Assembly (NCBI GenBank): GCA_027886175.1
Contig: JAJNNQ010000101.1
Coordinates: forward strand, 310,001 to 374,000
Source: Phylloscopus collybita
Lineage: Eukaryota > Chordata > Aves > Passeriformes > Phylloscopidae
DNA: 64,000 nucleotides
Direction of reading: 5' to 3'
Part shown: one piece after another, positions 19,957 through 31,900 of the stretch
How positions within the stretch are numbered: position 1 is the first letter of the stretch
Layout of the letters: each line of letters begins with the position of its first letter
The notes under the pieces: generated by a model
The model's input: the letters and a program-made list of their open reading frames with translations, nothing else
Told to the model about the DNA's origin: nothing
Databases searched by the model: none
Position numbers and translations under genes: made by a program

Positions 19957-22900
19957 CTGGGGGAGGAAACACAGCAGGTGAGGGGCACCCACAGCTGGCA
20001 GCTGGGGAGGTCTCTGGGCAACCTGTTTGGGGCAGCAGAGCAGGGGCTGGCGGGCTTGACCCCCACCAGGGAAGAAGCGTGGCTGAGCACCTGGAGCTTC
20101 CCTGGGCTGGGATTTGGAAAGCAAAGCATCACATTAGGAAGATGTCGAACATCAGGAAGAATGTTTGGACATCAGAAGGAAGTTCCCCATGGAAAGGGTG
20201 CTCAGGCCTTGGCAGGGGCTGCCCAGAGAGCTTTGCAGTGCCCATCCCTGGAGGTGTCCCCTGGAGGTGGCACTCAGTGCTCTGGGCTGGGGACAAGGTG
20301 GGCACGGGGCACAGCTGGGACTTGCTGATCCCAGGGATCTCTTCCAACCTTAACAATCCTGTGATTCAGTGCTTCTGTGACCACCCAGCCCCCTCCCCAC
20401 ACGCCCCCCAGGCAGCCCCTCACCTCCAGGGCCGCAGTACCAGTTGTGGTGGAAGTAAACACACACGGCGAACGAGAACGTGATGAAGGTGAAGAAGAAG
20501 AGCAGCTGCTTCCACTTGTACGACTTGCGCTCCTGGAAGAGGCCAAGGGCTGGGTGATGCTGGAGAGGCCATCCCCATCCCATCCCCACTCCATCCCATC
20601 CCATCCCATCCCATCCCATCCCATCCCATCCCATCCCATCCCATCCTATCCCCATCCCAATCCCCAACCCATCCCCATCCTGTCACGTAGTGGTTTCATA
20701 TTCACCGATTTCTGTTTCTTAAATTTAGTGTAGTGGTCAGCGTGTCTAGCATAATCAACTTTTTTTATACTGTGAGATAAGATTAAGGATCCCATCCCAG
20801 GGAAGCTCTGTCCTGGCCCCACACAGCCCCCTGGTTCCTTGTGCAGAGGCCCCCAGGCCAGGCCCAGGGGTGGCTTTGGCAGGGCTGTGCCCGGGGGCAC
20901 ACGGGGCTCACACCTACATGGAGATACAGGGAGTGAGGGAGCCACGGGGTCCCAGCAATCACGGGGCCCTGGGGTGCTCAGGGGACTCCTCAAGGATGGG
21001 CCAAGGCTCTACCAGAGGCAGATCCCTCAGCTCAGGTGGGTGCAGGTGGCCCCAGGGCATGGGGAATTCACCGGGTGCTGCACCCTCTCACCCACAACAG
21101 CAGCAGGGAGGAGGAAACCACATGAAGGGGCAGCAGCCGGGGCGGGTGCTGTGCTGGGGAGCTCACCCAGCACGCCCTGGCACTGGAGGGGCCCCATCCT
21201 GCACCACCTCTGATGGGGCAGGGACAGAGCATGGGGATGCTGCCAGTAGCCCCACACCCCCACCTCGCTGCTTCTGTGCCCCAGAGCTCAGCCTTTGTGA
21301 CACCCCAGGGGCCAGGCCTGTCCCCTATGATAGGCTCCCCTGACCCACTGCCCAGCACCCCAAAGCTGGGGGCTCTGGGTGCAGTGACCCCCGGCAGGAA
21401 CCAGCTCCAGGTCCCTTCCTCTATTTCTCCCATCACATTGAGGGTCATGGATAAGGATCCTACAGCCTGGGGGGCAGAGGAACTCCAAGCCTGGAGGCCG
21501 AGGAGGGTGCAGGGGAGCCCTGGAGCAGGGGGGCTGCAAGGGGGTCAGCCCCACAGAAGGGGCTGAGGATGCCACAGACAGCCCAGGCCGTTACAGGTGG
21601 GAGGGGAATTTCCCTCCCCCCGGCCTAACGCTTCACGTGAGACAGAGATTCCATTCCGAGGGAGGGAGTGCTGATAATAAGGGAAATGTAAATTGCCCCA
21701 TCACACTTTCCATTGTCCCCGGAACGCCCGCCAGGGGCTCGGCCAGGGAGGAAAACCCAGCGAGGAAGATCAGAGTCACGGGCGCTTCCCTATGCGGGGA
21801 CACGCGGGTGACGCCACCTGCAGCCCACGGGGCCTGGGCTGGCCCTTCCTGCTGGCCCTGACGGTCCCTGCGGGCGCGGGCTGCTCCTCACAGCCCGGGA
21901 GCGGCACAGCCCCGAGTTTCACACCGGAAAAGCAGCGCTGCCACCGCGCTCCCACGGCAAACGGCTGCGCTGAGCCCCGGCACGGCCCCGCCGCACCCAC
22001 ACTGCCCTGCCGGGCCACCAGGGACCCGCCGGGCCAGCAGGGACCCGCCGGGCCAGCAGGGACCCGCCGGGGCCAGCAGGGACCCGCCGGGCCAGCAGGG
22101 ACCCGCCGGGGACAGCAGGGACCCCCCGGGGCCAGCAGGGACCCGCCGGGCCAGCAGGGACCTGCCGGGGACAGCAGGGACCCGCCGGGGACAGCAGGGA
22201 CCCGCCGGGCCAGCAGGGACCCGCCGGGGCCAGCAGGGACCTGCCGGGGACAGCAGGGACCCGCCGGGGCCAGCAGGGACCTGCCGGGGACAGCAGGGAC
22301 CCGCCGGGGCAGCAGGGACCCGCCGGGGACAGCAGGGACCCGCCGGGGCCAGCAGGGAGCCGCCGGGACAGCAGGGACCCGCCGGGGACAGCAGGGACCT
22401 GCCGGGCCAGCAGGCAGCGGCTCCTCCCGGGAGCACCGAGGCAGAGAACGGTTCGAGTCATCCAAGGCAGTTCCAAGCCCCGGTCCTGCTGCAGCACCCT
22501 GAGACGGCCCTGTATGAGCCAACCCGGGCTCACCGCGGTGCCCCTGCACCTCTGGGTGCCCCCTGAGCTCCCCCTCTCCCAGTCTGGGCCAGGGATTATC
22601 CCACGGATAATTAGCTGTTAATCCCTAATGCCAGGGCACGGCTGGCTCAGCCCAGTGCCAGGGGGTCACAGGCAAGGTCCCAGGAGGTGGCACACGGTGG
22701 GTGACATGCCACCACGCAGAGCAGAGCTGGCTTGGAAGGTGGCACCCCGGGGAAGGTCCCTGCAGGGGCAGGATGCCCAGGCACAGACGGGAACTGGGGT
22801 GCGTGGGGACCACAGTGGGGGGTGGGAGCTGCAGTGCTGCCCCTGCCCTGCTGCAGGAGCAAGGGAAAGGGCCAGCCCACGCTTGGGGCAGCACGGGGAG

Positions 22901-25900
22901 AGCTCCAGGAGCTGCTGGATGGAGAGGAGCTGCCCATCCTCACTGCTATGGGCTGGACCCGCTGCCCTGCTCAGTGCCAGGCACTGTCCCTGCTTCCTAC
23001 GGCCTCGGCTTTGTGGGGATCCCACACCTGGGGACATCCCAAGGAGCCAGATGATGGCCAGAGCAGAGCACCAAGATTAGAGGGATGGAACACCTCTGCT
23101 GTGAGGAAAGACTGGGAGAACTGGGATTGCTCAGCCTGGACAGGACCAGGAGTCCCCAGGTCAGAGCCCTGGAGAGGAGCTGGTAGCTCTAAGCAGCCTG
23201 GCAGGATGCCACCAAACTGTCTGCCTGCGAGGAAAAAGGGGGATCAGAAAAGCCCAAGGACAGGGTGCTCCAAGCTGAGCTGGTGCCAGGCCCCCCTGTG
23301 GCCTGGCTGGGGCTGGCACAGCTGTGGCTGCCAACTTCCTCCTGGCAAGACATACCGTGGCACCCTGCAAGCCCCCCCGTGTCCCACAGCCACCCCAGCC
23401 CTCCGTGGCTGCACGTGAGTCTGGCCCAGAAAACCACAGGGGAATTGTATTTAGTGCCCAGCTGGGCTGAGGCACATTCCCCTGCACGCCAAGGTGGGTC
23501 AGGAGCAGCAGCCAGCCCAGGGGCACGCTCTGGGGAAGAAGGACTGTGCCCACCCCCCAGTTCCTGATGGGGACAGAGATGACAGTGATCTTAAACAGCT
23601 ACAGCTCACTCCACAGGGACTGCTCAAAGCACTGCTTCTGCCCCGGAGCCATCATCCCTTCCTGGGGGACAAGTGGCACCTGCAGGGCTCTGTGTCACAC
23701 ACCAGTCCCAGCTCCCCTCGAGGGTTTCCGGGTCTGTGCAGCCAGCCCGGAGCCAAAGGGCCCCACACAGAGCTCAGCTATTTATAGAGGGCTTGTCTGA
23801 GGCACCGCCAGCGCTCCCAGGGGCGCCTCGAGGAGCTGGGGTGAAACCACGCGTGGTCCCCAAGGTGTCTGTGGTCCCTGCTGCTCACACGGCTCTGCCG
23901 CGGCGGGGACAGCTCAGCCACCCCACCCCAGCCCTGCGGGCTCAGCTGGGCCCAGGGAACGGAGGGGGCCGTGCCCCAGAGCCCCCTGTGCCTTTGCCCC
24001 GGCTGCAGCCTGGGCTGGGCTCAGCCCCTGCGCCCTGCGGATGCCGGGGCAGTGGGACCTTGTGGGACAGAGCCCAGGGGCTGGTGGCAGAGCAGGACCC
24101 AGCTCCATTGGCCACAGCGTGGACTGGAAAGGACCTTACAGCCCCTCCAGTGCCACCCCTGCCCTGGCAGGGACACCTCCCACTGTCCCAGGCTGCTCCC
24201 AGCCCCAGGGTCCAGCCTGGCCTTGGGCACTGCCAGGGATCCAGGGGCAGCCACAGCTGCTCTGGGCACCCTGTGCCAGCCCTGCCCACCCTGCCAGGGA
24301 ACAATTCCTGCCCAAGCTCCCAGCCAGCCCTGCCCTGGGCACTGGGAAGCCATTCCCTGGCTCCTGTCCCTCTGTCCCTTGTCCCCACTCCCTCTGCAGC
24401 TCTCCTGGAGCCCCTTCAGGCCCTGCCAGGGGCTCTGAACTCTCCCTGGAGCCTTCTCCAGGCTGAACAATCCCAGCTCTTTCAGCCTGGCTCCAGAGCT
24501 CCAGCCCTGGTGCAGCTCCCTGGCCTCCTCTGATGGGCCTGAGCCAGCCAGCCTGGTGGCCACCACATGCACACACTGGTGTCTGCTGGGGCCACCAAGC
24601 CCAGAGCTGGGAGGGAAAAATGTGTTTGCAAACGAGAAGTGAAACTGCTCTGCCCCACTGCCCAGCTCTGTGGCTCAGGGCTGGGGGAAGGAGGGTTTTA
24701 AGGGCGAGCAGCCAGCCAGGAAGAGCAGAGCTGCCAGCCCAGGTGGGCACTGCCACGCCACGGCCAAGCACCAAGCACGGGGTGCAGGGATCAGCCACAG
24801 CTGAAGGCTCCCAGGCTCCATTTCCCTTTTCCACAGAATCTCTCTCCTCTGCTTCGCCCCTTCCCCTCCTTTTCTCTCTCCTGCTTTCTCTTTTCTCCCC
24901 TGCTGCAGAGCTTTATTTTCCTTTCACCATTTGCCACCTCGTAACTGGAAACCGCCCGCACTTCCCCATTACGAACCAGTTCCTGCACACCTTCCTGCCC
25001 TCGCAGAGCTGCAGTTGCAACAGAAGCTTTCGCAAGACCAATTCCTGTCCCTCCTACACTGCCAGACCTGGGGAGCTTCACCCCCTGCAGCAGCACTGCA
25101 ATGGGTGCCAGCCACAGGCTGGGAAGGCACAGGCCCCCTGTTCCCTCCTCCAGACAGACCCAGCTTTCCAGCTCCCCACAGAGCTTATCCTGGAGATGGT
25201 CCCAGCTTTGGCCCTGGAGAACCTGAACCCGGTGGGGATCCTCTGCTGAGGAGGAGGGAAGGACAGACCACCACAGGACCAGAGCCATCCCTCTCCTGCC
25301 CCCTCCTGCCATGGCCAGCGCCAGGGCTGGGGGCAGCAAACGTGAACAAAGGGCCCCACAGGGGACACAAACCGAGCCAGCCTGTCCCCAAGGTGCCGTG
25401 ATGCACATGGAGGGAGCAGCTGTGCCCCGGCCTGAAACAGCCCCAGCAGCGTGGCTGGGCAGCTCACTGGCACTGCCCAAGCCCTTGGATGTGGCAAGGA
25501 TGTGACAGTGGCACCTCCCGTGTCCTCTGTCCCACCCTGCTGAGACTAGCAAGCCTGGTGTCACAGGAACTGTGCCAAGCCTGCCAGGGGCCACCAGCGT
25601 GAGCAGAGGGCTTGGAGCCTGAGGAACCCAGGCAGAGAGGGGCACAGGCCCCAGGAGACCACGCTGGGCCCGGGGGATCCCTGGACATGATTCATGGCAG
25701 GAGCCCAACACACGTCACGGGACAGGGGACATGGCAGCTGCAGTGACCACACGTCCCTTAGCCAAAGGTGACGCCTGCTGGTGTGACAAGCACTGTGCCC
25801 TCTTCACCCCGACACGGCCGGTCTGGGAGCTGCACCACCCCGCAGCACCTTCCTCCTCCTCCTCTTCCTCCTCCTCCGTCAGCCTCGTGCCCTGGGCGAC

Positions 25901-28900
25901 AGCTCCATCCTGCGGTCCTGCACCAAGCTGTTGGGGACACCAGAGCTGGCACAGGGACACCAGAGCTGGCACAGGGACACCGCACCCCCGGTGGCCCCAG
26001 GCCAGGGCTGGCCCTGGAGGGCTCCTGTCTCCTTGGGGAAGCCCCCAGCTTTGGGGGCACCACGCAGCCCCGAGGGCAGCTCCCCTCCACCAGCAGGGTT
26101 GTTCCAGGATGGGAGGGGAAGCAGGTGGTGGCACTGTGCCAGGTGGTACATGCTCAGCCAAGGTGTCACCATGTTCCCTGCCCTTCCCCCAGGGATGGGC
26201 AGAGTCACAGAACCAGTGAGGCTGGAAAATCCCTCTGAGACCACTGAGTCCAGCTGCCCCCCAGCAGTGCCAGGGCCACCACTAACCCATGTCCCCAAGT
26301 GTCACATCCACACAGCTGTGAAATCCCTCCAGGGGTGACTCCACCCCTGCCCTGGGCGGTCTGTGCACAGCCCTATCTGGGAAGGAATTTCCCCAATATC
26401 CAAGCTGAGCCTCCCCTGGCCCAGCCTGAGGCCGTTCCCTCTCCTTCTCAGCCCCTTCAGCTCCATTGCCCTCCCTGGACATGCTCCAGCCCCCCAAAGT
26501 CTCTCTTGCCCCTCAGGGGGCTCAGCCCAAAGCTGAGCCCAGGATTTGGGATGCCTCACCCCTGCCCGTTGCAGGGGAGATGAACCAGGCCCAGTGGGTG
26601 ACGTGGCAGGGGAGGAGATCCGGGGCCTTGGAGGGCTCACCCAGAAAAAGACAAGCCAAAACAATATGACAGAAATAAAGGAAGTGGTGGGAAAGCTGCC
26701 AAGGAATGACTGCGAGCTATTCCCACATCACCAGAGAGAACAGATCACTTCCCAGTGAGCGAGGGGAATCTCAGCATCTCCACAAGTCCCCTTCCTAGGA
26801 GTCTTACAGCCACACAACTGCTGGAAGCTTCTTTTCCAGGTCTCCGGAGTAAGGCAGCAGGGACAGGCTCAGTGAATTGGCAGAAGGGGAGGATAAACAG
26901 CAGCTCCTGCTCTGGGGGTGCAGAGCTGGGCCCCCCCAGCACTCATCCTGCTGGGACACGGACCCAGGCACAGCATCCTCCCTGTAACCCTGCTCACCAT
27001 CCCTTGGGAGAGGCTTGGCCAGCCCTCCCAGCCTCCCAGCCCTGGGACACAGGCACACACCTCCCAAGGGCTCTGCCCTGCAAACTGTCACCTTCCTGGG
27101 GCAGCACAGCCCCGGGACCCCCTCCCATTTAACACTGGGACCGCGAGGGCTGGACTGGGATCAGCTGGGGAGAAGTATCCCAAAGGGAAAGGACAGAGGG
27201 ATCCAGGGAGCCCACATCCACAGGGGAACCCCAGGTGCAAGAGCCACATGGGCACAGAGGCAGGTCCCACACAGCCTCAAACCTGGATGTGCTGCCCTGC
27301 CCGTGGCTATCAGTGCCCACAGTCCAGAACAAACCTGCATGTGCTGCCCACTGCCCCACAATCCAGGACAAACCTGCATGTGCTGCCCACTGCTCCATAA
27401 TGCAGGACAAACCTGCATGTGCTGCCCACTGCCCCACAATCCAGGACAAACCTGGATGTGCTGCCCACTGCCCCACAATCCAGGACAAACCTGGAGGTCC
27501 TGTCTGTGGCCCAGCACTCACACCACAAACCAGCCCAGCACAGAAGCTGCATCCAGGCAGGTGGGGCCAGGAGCCCCTGGCTGGATCTTCCACTGGACCC
27601 ACTGCCCCACCCCAGTCAGTCCCTACACCCCCTGACCCCTCCCAGAAAAAGAGCCAGAGCCAGCCTTGCTCCAGAGAGTGATTCTGGAGCCAAGGGTGAA
27701 CAACTCCTGCTGCCTGCTGCTCCCAGCTTGCAGAACCAGCAATTCCCAGCACAGGGAAGCCAACTTCAGCTTAGAAACAGGCATGGAGAAGGGATGAGCA
27801 ATCCCAATCCACAGGGATGCCAATAGTGGTTTCCAATATGACCTCTTCATGAAAACTTAAACAGATACTGGGAGGAAATCCTTCCCTGGCAGGGTGGGCA
27901 GGCCCTGGCACAGGGTGCCCAGAGCAGCTGTGGCTGCCCCTGGATCCCTGGCAGTGCCCAAGGCCAGGCTGGACACTGGGGCTGGGAGCAGCCTGGGACA
28001 GTGGGAGGTGTCCCTGCCACGGCAGGGGTGGGATGGAAAGGTTTTTAAGGTCCCTTCCAACCCAAACCCTTCTGTGATTCAATGGTAAAACCAGAAAACA
28101 GGAAATGAAATGCTTCCTTCCCACTTTGCTTTGGTAAATAATGGATTTTGGTGACTTCTCCTGTTTCACTTGCTGCTGTTGGCTCCTTTAGCACCTGCTC
28201 AGGGTTACTTCACAAGCAAGGACAGCCAAAGCCCTTCAGTGCCAGCCCAGAGCCCCCTGCCAGCTCCCAGCATGGCCCCAGAGCCCTGTCCCAGTCCTGG
28301 CACAGCCCCAGAGCCCCCTGCCAGCTCCCAGCATGGCCCCAGAGCCCTGTCCCAGTCCTGGCACAGCCCCAGAGCCCCCTCCCAGCTCCCAGCAGAGAGA
28401 GAAGAAAGGAAAGTGTCTGTACCTCGGGACTTACTGTGTGTTTCTTAGTCATTCTCCAGAGGATGCAGGTGAGCAGCATGTGGCCCAGGGCCGACGTGAT
28501 GAACACGATGAAGGCATTTTCGTGGATTGCTGGATCAACAAACAACAGGTTTCCTGTTCAATCCAAGCCAGGAGCACAAGGGGAATATGGGGCAGTGTTT
28601 GGGAGGCTTTGTGCTCTGCTGGGAGCCCCAGCACCCCAGTGATGCTGGGACTCCAGTGGGGTCTTTGCAGGAGACAGGCACAGCACGGCTCCATAACCTG
28701 CTCATGCTGCCTCAGGGGCCCCTGGAGGGGGATAAAAGTGCCTGGAAGACTTATCCCAAAGTGCCAAGAAAGTTTATGTGCTCTGAGACCACCACTTCAC
28801 ACGGCTATAAACTCAGGCACCCTTGGGAGAAGCTCAGCATTGCTATTCTGGGGATGGGGAAACTGAGGCATGAGGAGGGGCTGTGCAGGGTGAGCCAGTC

Positions 28901-31900
28901 CAAAATTCAGGAAAGTCATCTCCTGGCCCCTGTATTACCTACCTGCCCATTAGCAGCATCAGCAGCTCCACGTGCAGCACTGAGGTTGCCTCATGCATAC
29001 GTGGACTGGCCCAGGTACGGGACCAGGCTTGGAAAGCAGCTGGAGCAAAGCTGAACCAGAGCTGCTCCCGAGGCACCAAACCCCACACAACCCCCGCACC
29101 CTCAGGTGAGGGATTTTCAGCAGTGCTGCCCTGAAAGGAATTTCCCAGCCCCTTGCCAGAAACTGAACCTCAGGCTGAGTTCCCAGCCACCTGAACACCA
29201 GGAGTGACCGTCCCTGTTTGCCCTGTCCATGCCAGGGGCAGGGAAGCACGCAGGGAGTGAGGCCCCAGCAGGTGGGGGAGGTCAGAGCAGGGTCTCCTGC
29301 AGGGGTGATTAACCTGAGCACGGCAGCTCAGGGCTGAAACTTTCCCCAGGGCTGGGATTAGTCTGGGATGAGGATCCCAGGAAGTGGGTCAGCCTGGCTC
29401 CGGGGGTGGCTCTGCAGGTCACACCTCAGGCTCCCCTCCCAGGGCTCCCCTGGGGCCAGGCCAGGCCGGCACAGGCAGCCAAAGCTCAAAGCAGCACCTG
29501 CACTTCCAGGGCCAGGGGCCCAGCCCAGACAGGCTGGAGGAGCCCTGGGGCAGGTCAGGCTGCAGACCCTGCCAGGAGGGGGGCAGGGACACCTTGCCAT
29601 GGGGACAGGGAATGCTGGCAGGAGACAAGGAGGGTGAGCTGGGCAGGAACAGGTCCCACAACACTGACCTCCAGCAGCAGGAGGTCCCTGCCCTGCCATC
29701 CCAGTCACTGGGCTCCACCATGGACCATCCTCACCCCAAAGGCTGGGGAAAATGCTGGGATGCTGTTCACAGCACCACAGCCCTGAATCCCAGAACAGTT
29801 TGGGGTGGAAGGAACCTTAAAGACCTTTCCATCCCACCCCTGCCATGGCAGGAACACCTCCCACTGTCCCAGGCTGCTCCCAGCCCCAGTGTCCAGCCTG
29901 GCCTTGGGCACTGCCAGGGATCCAGGGGCAGCCACAGCTGCTCTGGGCACCCTGTGCCAGGGCCTGCCCACCCTGCCAGGGAACAATTCCTGCCCAAGAT
30001 CCCAGCCAGCCCTGCCCTGGGCACTGGGAAGCCATTCCCTGGCTCCTGGCACCTTGTTCAAAGTCCCTCTCCAGCCCACAGCTGGACACAGTATCCATCA
30101 TCACCCCCCCCCCCCCCCCCCCCCGTTGTGCAGGGAAAGCCAGCACATTTCTGCACTGCTGACATTTCCTTGCACAGGGTTTGTTCCCACTGCAACAGCA
30201 CCACCTGGCTGGCTCCTGCACTTCTGTGCTCTCCAGTTAATCCCTGGTGCCTCCTCCAGACCTTAGGATGAAACAGCACCTGCAGAGCAGCACTGGCACT
30301 TTTGTTCTTTTGAAATGAGATCATTTGCAGGAAGGGAATTTCCCCAGCCTGTCGTGGCCAGGTTTTGGACACATGGATTTAACCGGAAAAACTCTGATTC
30401 TGTTTCCAGCCCCTCTGCTCTGAGCCAGGCTGGGAGAGCTGGGGCTGCTTACCTGGAGAGGAGAAGCTCCAGGGAGAGCTCAGAGCCCCTGGCAGGGCCT
30501 GAAGGGGCTCCAGGAGAGCTGCAGAGGGACTGGGGACAAGGGACAGAGGGACAGGAGCCAGGGAATGGCTTCCCAGTGCCCAGGGCAGGGCTGGCTGGGA
30601 TCTTGGGAATCAGGAATTGTTCCCTGGCAGGGTGGGCAGGCCCTGGCCCAGGGTGCCCAGAGCAGCTGTGGCTGCCCCTGGATCCCTGGCAGTGCCCAAG
30701 GCCAGGCTGGACACTGGGGCTGGGAGCAGCCTGGGACAGTGGGAGGTGTCCCTGCCAGGGCAGGGCTGGCACTGGGTGGGCTTTGAGGTCCTTTCCAGTC
30801 TGGCATTCTGTGATGCCATGAAGTTTTCCCCAGAGGTTCCTGGGGAGGCTATGTGAAGGCAGCTGGAGCAGAGGCAGCCCTGAGCCCAGCCTAGCTGTGG
30901 GATGGAGGGGAAGCAGGATGAGCTCTGACACACCTGCCCTCAGCCCTGGAGCGGGGCCTTGGCACACGGGGGGCACCAAGTGCCAAGGCCTGGTCCAGGC
31001 TCCATCCCCAGCCTGAACCCATGGCTCCAACCAAGCATCAGCAACCAAGAACTGTGGCAAGAGCATGGCTATCTGCATGGTATGCACATCACTGCTCTAC
31101 ACGAGTTATTAAATAGAACCTCTGGGGATTTTTGAGTGTTTTCTCTCTGCAAACTGCCTCCTTGCACAGCAGCAGCCCCAGGAGTGGCTCAGCAGGGCAG
31201 GGCCCGGGCGGGAGGCGACACCTACCATAGTTTTCGGTGGAGGACACGTAGGTGAGGATGAGGAGGGCGAAGTTCTCGAGCAGGTTGAGCAGCAGGGTGA
31301 GGTGGCAGAGGCGCAGGTAGCGGGGGTGGGGGCAGTGGCAGCTCTGGTAGTGGTTCCAGTAGGCCAGGGCCACCAGCAGGCGCGGGGCCGAGTGCAGGCC
31401 GATGCAGAGGCGCCACACGTAGCGCTGCGGGGTCTCGCCCCCGATGGCCGCGCTGATGGACGGCAGGTAGTTGGGCACCTGCGGGGACACGGGCACCTCG
31501 TGGGGACAGGCACACGGCACAGCCTCGCTGCCACCCGCGGCCAGGCACGGCAACTGCCCTGGGCTTCTCCCAGCCTCTCGTGGCCAGGTTTTGGACACAC
31601 GGATTTAACTGGGAAAGCTCTGATTCTGTTTCCAGGAGCTGCTCCAGGGCTGGAGCCCCTCTGGAGCCAGGCTGGGGGAGCTGGGGGTGCTCACCTGGGG
31701 AGGAGAAGCTCCAGGGAGAGCTCAGAGCCCCTGGCAGGGCCTGAAGGGGCTCCAGGAGAGCTGCAGAGGGACTGGGGACAAGGGACAGAGGGACAGCACC
31801 CAGGGAATGGCTTCCCAGTGCCCAGGGCAGGGCTGGCTGGGATCTTGGGCAGGAATTGTTCCCTGGCAGGGTGGGCAGGCCCTGGCACAGGGTGCCCAGA

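Larger units (their letters stand above)
20533..28422 (-). other. PGAP2: PGAP2 intron between coding exons 3 and 4 (7.9 kb)
   Basis: The largest PGAP2 intron. It holds the GGGAT array, an 18-19 bp minisatellite (22010-22420), CR1 fragments (23060-23210, 24110-24540, 26200-26585, 27860-28090), a 39-bp repeat (27305-27510) and a repeat of about 60 bp (28240-28395). No additional exon recognised. Confidence 0.7.
28530..31225 (-). other. PGAP2: PGAP2 intron between coding exons 2 and 3
   Basis: Contains CR1 fragments at 29780-30062 (minus) and 30430-30830 (plus), a run of 21 C at 30104-30124, and unique sequence. The block 30440-30957 is near-identical to the inverse of 42090-42600 in NUP98. No additional exon recognised. 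Confidence 0.7.

Noticed and set aside
20715..20760. A tRNA gene
   Set aside because: Only a box-A-like motif is present; no box B, acceptor stem or anticodon arm can be drawn.
21690..22550. Collagen-like or Pro/Gly-rich frames on both strands
   Set aside because: Produced by the 18-19 bp minisatellite; no Gly-X-Y register is conserved and the region is inside a PGAP2 intron.
28426..28437. GTAAGT inside PGAP2 coding exon 3 as the real donor
   Set aside because: It looks stronger than the GTACAG donor, but using it would delete four residues (VSPE) that align with human VSQE; kept as a possible alternative only.
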